From assembly GCA_031263965.1 (NCBI GenBank), contig JAISES010000409.1, positions 1 through 15,480 on the forward strand: a stretch of DNA of 15,480 nucleotides. Direction: 5' to 3'. The position numbers and the translations under genes are program-made. Position 1 is the first letter of the stretch. Every line of letters starts with the position of its first letter. The stretch comes from Prevotella sp. (lineage in GTDB: Bacteria > Bacteroidota > Bacteroidia > Bacteroidales > Dysgonomonadaceae). Shown piece after piece: positions 13,922 to 15,480 of this stretch. The notes below the pieces were generated by a model. That model searched no databases. It saw nothing but the letters and a program-made list of their open reading frames with translations, and was not told where the DNA came from.

Positions 13922-15268
13922 TCAAATTGACTTATTTATATTGTTTATTAATTCTATTACACCTTCTTTTTTGATGATATACATACCCAGCCGGACATCT
14001 GTAACGCCGTCTTTCAGTTTGTATGTATACACCGGATGCCCGTCCTGCTGCCCGATCTCAAAATAACTGAATCTGATATTGTCTTTCCCTTGCAGTTCAT
14101 TTGTCACTTCCACGATGTGGGAAGAAATGACAAAAAACGAAGTTCTTATTTGAGCAAAGGCCGAAACAATAGCCAGAGTGCCGTCATAGGCATCCTTTAC
14201 GTTTGTTCCTCTGAATAGTTCATCAAAGAGGACAAGCATATTCTTATTTGTTTTCAACCGTATGGCAACATCCTTTATCCTCATCACTTCGGCATAGAAA
14301 TGGCTGTAACCCGAACTGAGATTATCCGAAATATTAATTGTCGTACATAATCCGGATAATATGCTGAACCTCATCTTCCCGACAGGGACGGGCAATCCTG
14401 CGTGCGCCAGATATACAGCTACGCCTAATGCTTTGAGAAATGTGGATTTGCCTGCCATATTCGGTCCGGAAACGAACAGTAGATTAGCCGACTTATCGAA
14501 ATGAATATCATTGCCCACCGCGTCCTCTACAAAGAGATGCTTCAGGTCTTCTATATCGAGAACATTTTCTGTTTCGGGCAATATTTCAGGATAGGTCAGG
14601 TTGTACAGTTCTGCTGTTTTTACCACCGAAAGAAACGCATCGTACTCATATACCATATCGAGAATAAAAAAAACGTCTTTCCTGTTCGTATAACGAAACA
14701 GATAATCGAATCGGGCTATATCGTAAGCCGACAGCTCTTTTGAGTCTTTTATACGGTCAAACTCCAGCCGTTCGAACAAGCGTAATATCTCATCGTTATT
14801 TCTAAGTAAAAGAGCCGGGCAACCGGTTATTTTTAATTTATCTGCCAACTGTTGAGAGAACTTGTAAAAATCTTTTAATAAATTCACAAGGCTTTCTACT
14901 CCCTTCTCCACCAGATAGTAATCATTGCTTGAAGTCATTTTCCCAATGATCTTTCTTTCTATTGCAACAATCCGTGTCGGAGGTCTTTGTGTGCGACCGC
15001 TATGTCGTAAATAATATTCGGAAAAATCGAGGGCATCTTTATCCACATTGAGTCCCGATGGGAGATGTTTTTGGAAAAATGCAATGGCTTCTTTTCTTTC
15101 TTCAATTTTCTCATAATCGGACAAAGGATTTCTCAATATTTCATACAGGCGGTTTCTTCCCCCAATACATTGAGTGTGATTAAACAGGTTGAATACGGTC
15201 TTATCCGCTTTACTCAATCCAAAAATCTCCAGATCCTTCAGCGTCTGCTTATCTACTTCAAATTTCAT
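13922..15268 (-). CDS. Short MutS-like ATPase (lacks the mismatch-recognition domain)
   Basis: 448 residues, about half of a canonical MutS (about 850). Residues 1-250 match the helical lever/core region (domain III type: LFNHTQCIGGRNRLYEILRN is the conserved opening). The C-terminal ATPase has Walker A GPNMAGKS (268-275), the MutS dimer/signature segment DNLSSGYSHFYAEVMRI (315-331), Walker B LVLFDE (345-350), and S382-H384 for the His switch. The N-terminal mismatch-binding domain with its Phe-x-Glu and the connector domain are absent, as is the Smr nuclease domain of MutS2. It should therefore bind ATP and dimerise but not read mismatches in the MutS way; a role in recombination control or branched-DNA binding is a guess. 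It probably starts a transcript with argD downstream (175-base gap). Confidence 0.85.
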   Translation of the reverse strand: MKFEVDKQTLKDLEIFGLSKADKTVFNLFNHTQCIGGRNRLYEILRNPLSDYEKIEERKEAIAFFQKHLPSGLNVDKDALDFSEYYLRHSGRTQRPPTRIVAIERKIIGKMTSSNDYYLVEKGVESLVNLLKDFYKFSQQLADKLKITGCPALLLRNNDEILRLFERLEFDRIKDSKELSAYDIARFDYLFRYTNRKDVFFILDMVYEYDAFLSVVKTAELYNLTYPEILPETENVLDIEDLKHLFVEDAVGNDIHFDKSANLLFVSGPNMAGKSTFLKALGVAVYLAHAGLPVPVGKMRFSILSGLCTTINISDNLSSGYSHFYAEVMRIKDVAIRLKTNKNMLVLFDELFRGTNVKDAYDGTLAIVSAFAQIRTSFFVISSHIVEVTNELQGKDNIRFSYFEIGQQDGHPVYTYKLKDGVTDVRLGMYIIKKEGVIELINNINKSI

Positions 15269-15335
15269 CGCTCCGGCATTATAAGGTTTATATATTTCAT
15301 AGATACAGGTCGAAGTTATTTTCCATACCCAATTC

Positions 15336-15480
15336 TTATAATTCTTTCATATATTTTACCACCTTACCCATAGCCACATCCCAGTTCAGTCGGGTTTTAT
15401 AATCATTAAACGCAGACAAGGCCAGTTCGTTATACCTCTTTTTGTCGGTAAAGGCCTCATATATTCGCCTGGCATATTCC
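15336..15480 (-). CDS. Glycosyltransferase C-terminal fragment (cut by window end)
   Basis: On the minus strand 47 codons run from the window edge to a TAA at 15338-15336. They read YARRIYEAFTDKKRYNELAL and then SAFNDYKTRLNWDVAMGKVV, ending KYMKEL. This alternating helix pattern with RLNW near the end is typical of the C-terminus of GT4/GT1-type glycosyltransferases in Bacteroidota. The catalytic part is outside the window, so donor and acceptor are unknown. The stop lies 67 bases before the mutS-like start, leaving room for a promoter, but only a one-mismatch -7 box (minus strand TATCTATG, 15305-15298) is seen. Confidence 0.6.
   Translation of the reverse strand, partial: EYARRIYEAFTDKKRYNELALSAFNDYKTRLNWDVAMGKVVKYMKEL

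Overview
The window reads as chromosomal DNA from a low-to-moderate GC Bacteroidota, most likely Bacteroidales and possibly a Dysgonomonas-like genus (genus is a guess). The evidence is TAnnTTTG-type -7 promoter boxes, AT-rich leaders without Shine-Dalgarno sequences, a DUF6377-type regulator, a short MutS-like ATPase, a cysteine-rich CWC protein behind a cobalamin riboswitch, and an FHS-type sugar transporter. No phage, plasmid, transposase, CRISPR, tRNA or rRNA is visible.

Layout. (1) 1-3229, minus strand: the N-terminal part of a SWIM zinc-finger protein (cut by the window edge), a membrane-anchored TPR protein, and a U32-family protein with four conserved cysteines, probably an RNA-hydroxylation factor. 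(2) 3230-4631: non-coding, rich in repeats and RNA. It holds a ~200 bp imperfect palindrome, a cobalamin riboswitch whose outer stems are swollen by short repeats, a small cysteine-rich CWC gene, and a 58 bp repeat (57/58 identical) that is inverted relative to the left end of the palindrome. (3) 4632-6362, plus strand: a large HPr-kinase/PEPCK-like P-loop protein. (4) 6363-6939: a cluster of different palindromic intergenic repeats, then a promoter. (5) 6940-11756, plus strand: ROK sugar kinase, glucosamine-6-phosphate deaminase-like protein, MFS sugar transporter and a membrane-tethered DUF6377 regulator. (6) 11773-15480, minus strand: GH25 lysozyme, ArgD-like aminotransferase, short MutS-like ATPase, and the C-terminal tail of a glycosyltransferase.

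How the genes work together. The ROK-deaminase-MFS genes form a compact amino-sugar import and catabolism unit: import, 6-phosphorylation, then deamination to a ketose phosphate that enters glycolysis. No deacetylase is in the window. The DUF6377 protein directly downstream is a natural candidate regulator. The B12 riboswitch should make expression of the CWC protein depend on cobalamin. The remaining minus-strand genes look like housekeeping genes without a common pathway.

The most unusual aspect is the intergenic DNA. One repeat family (core GAAACTGTTTGAATTTTAT) occurs before several genes. In two divergent genes it lies between a good promoter and the start codon, in the same orientation relative to each gene. 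At least four other palindromic repeat types are also present.
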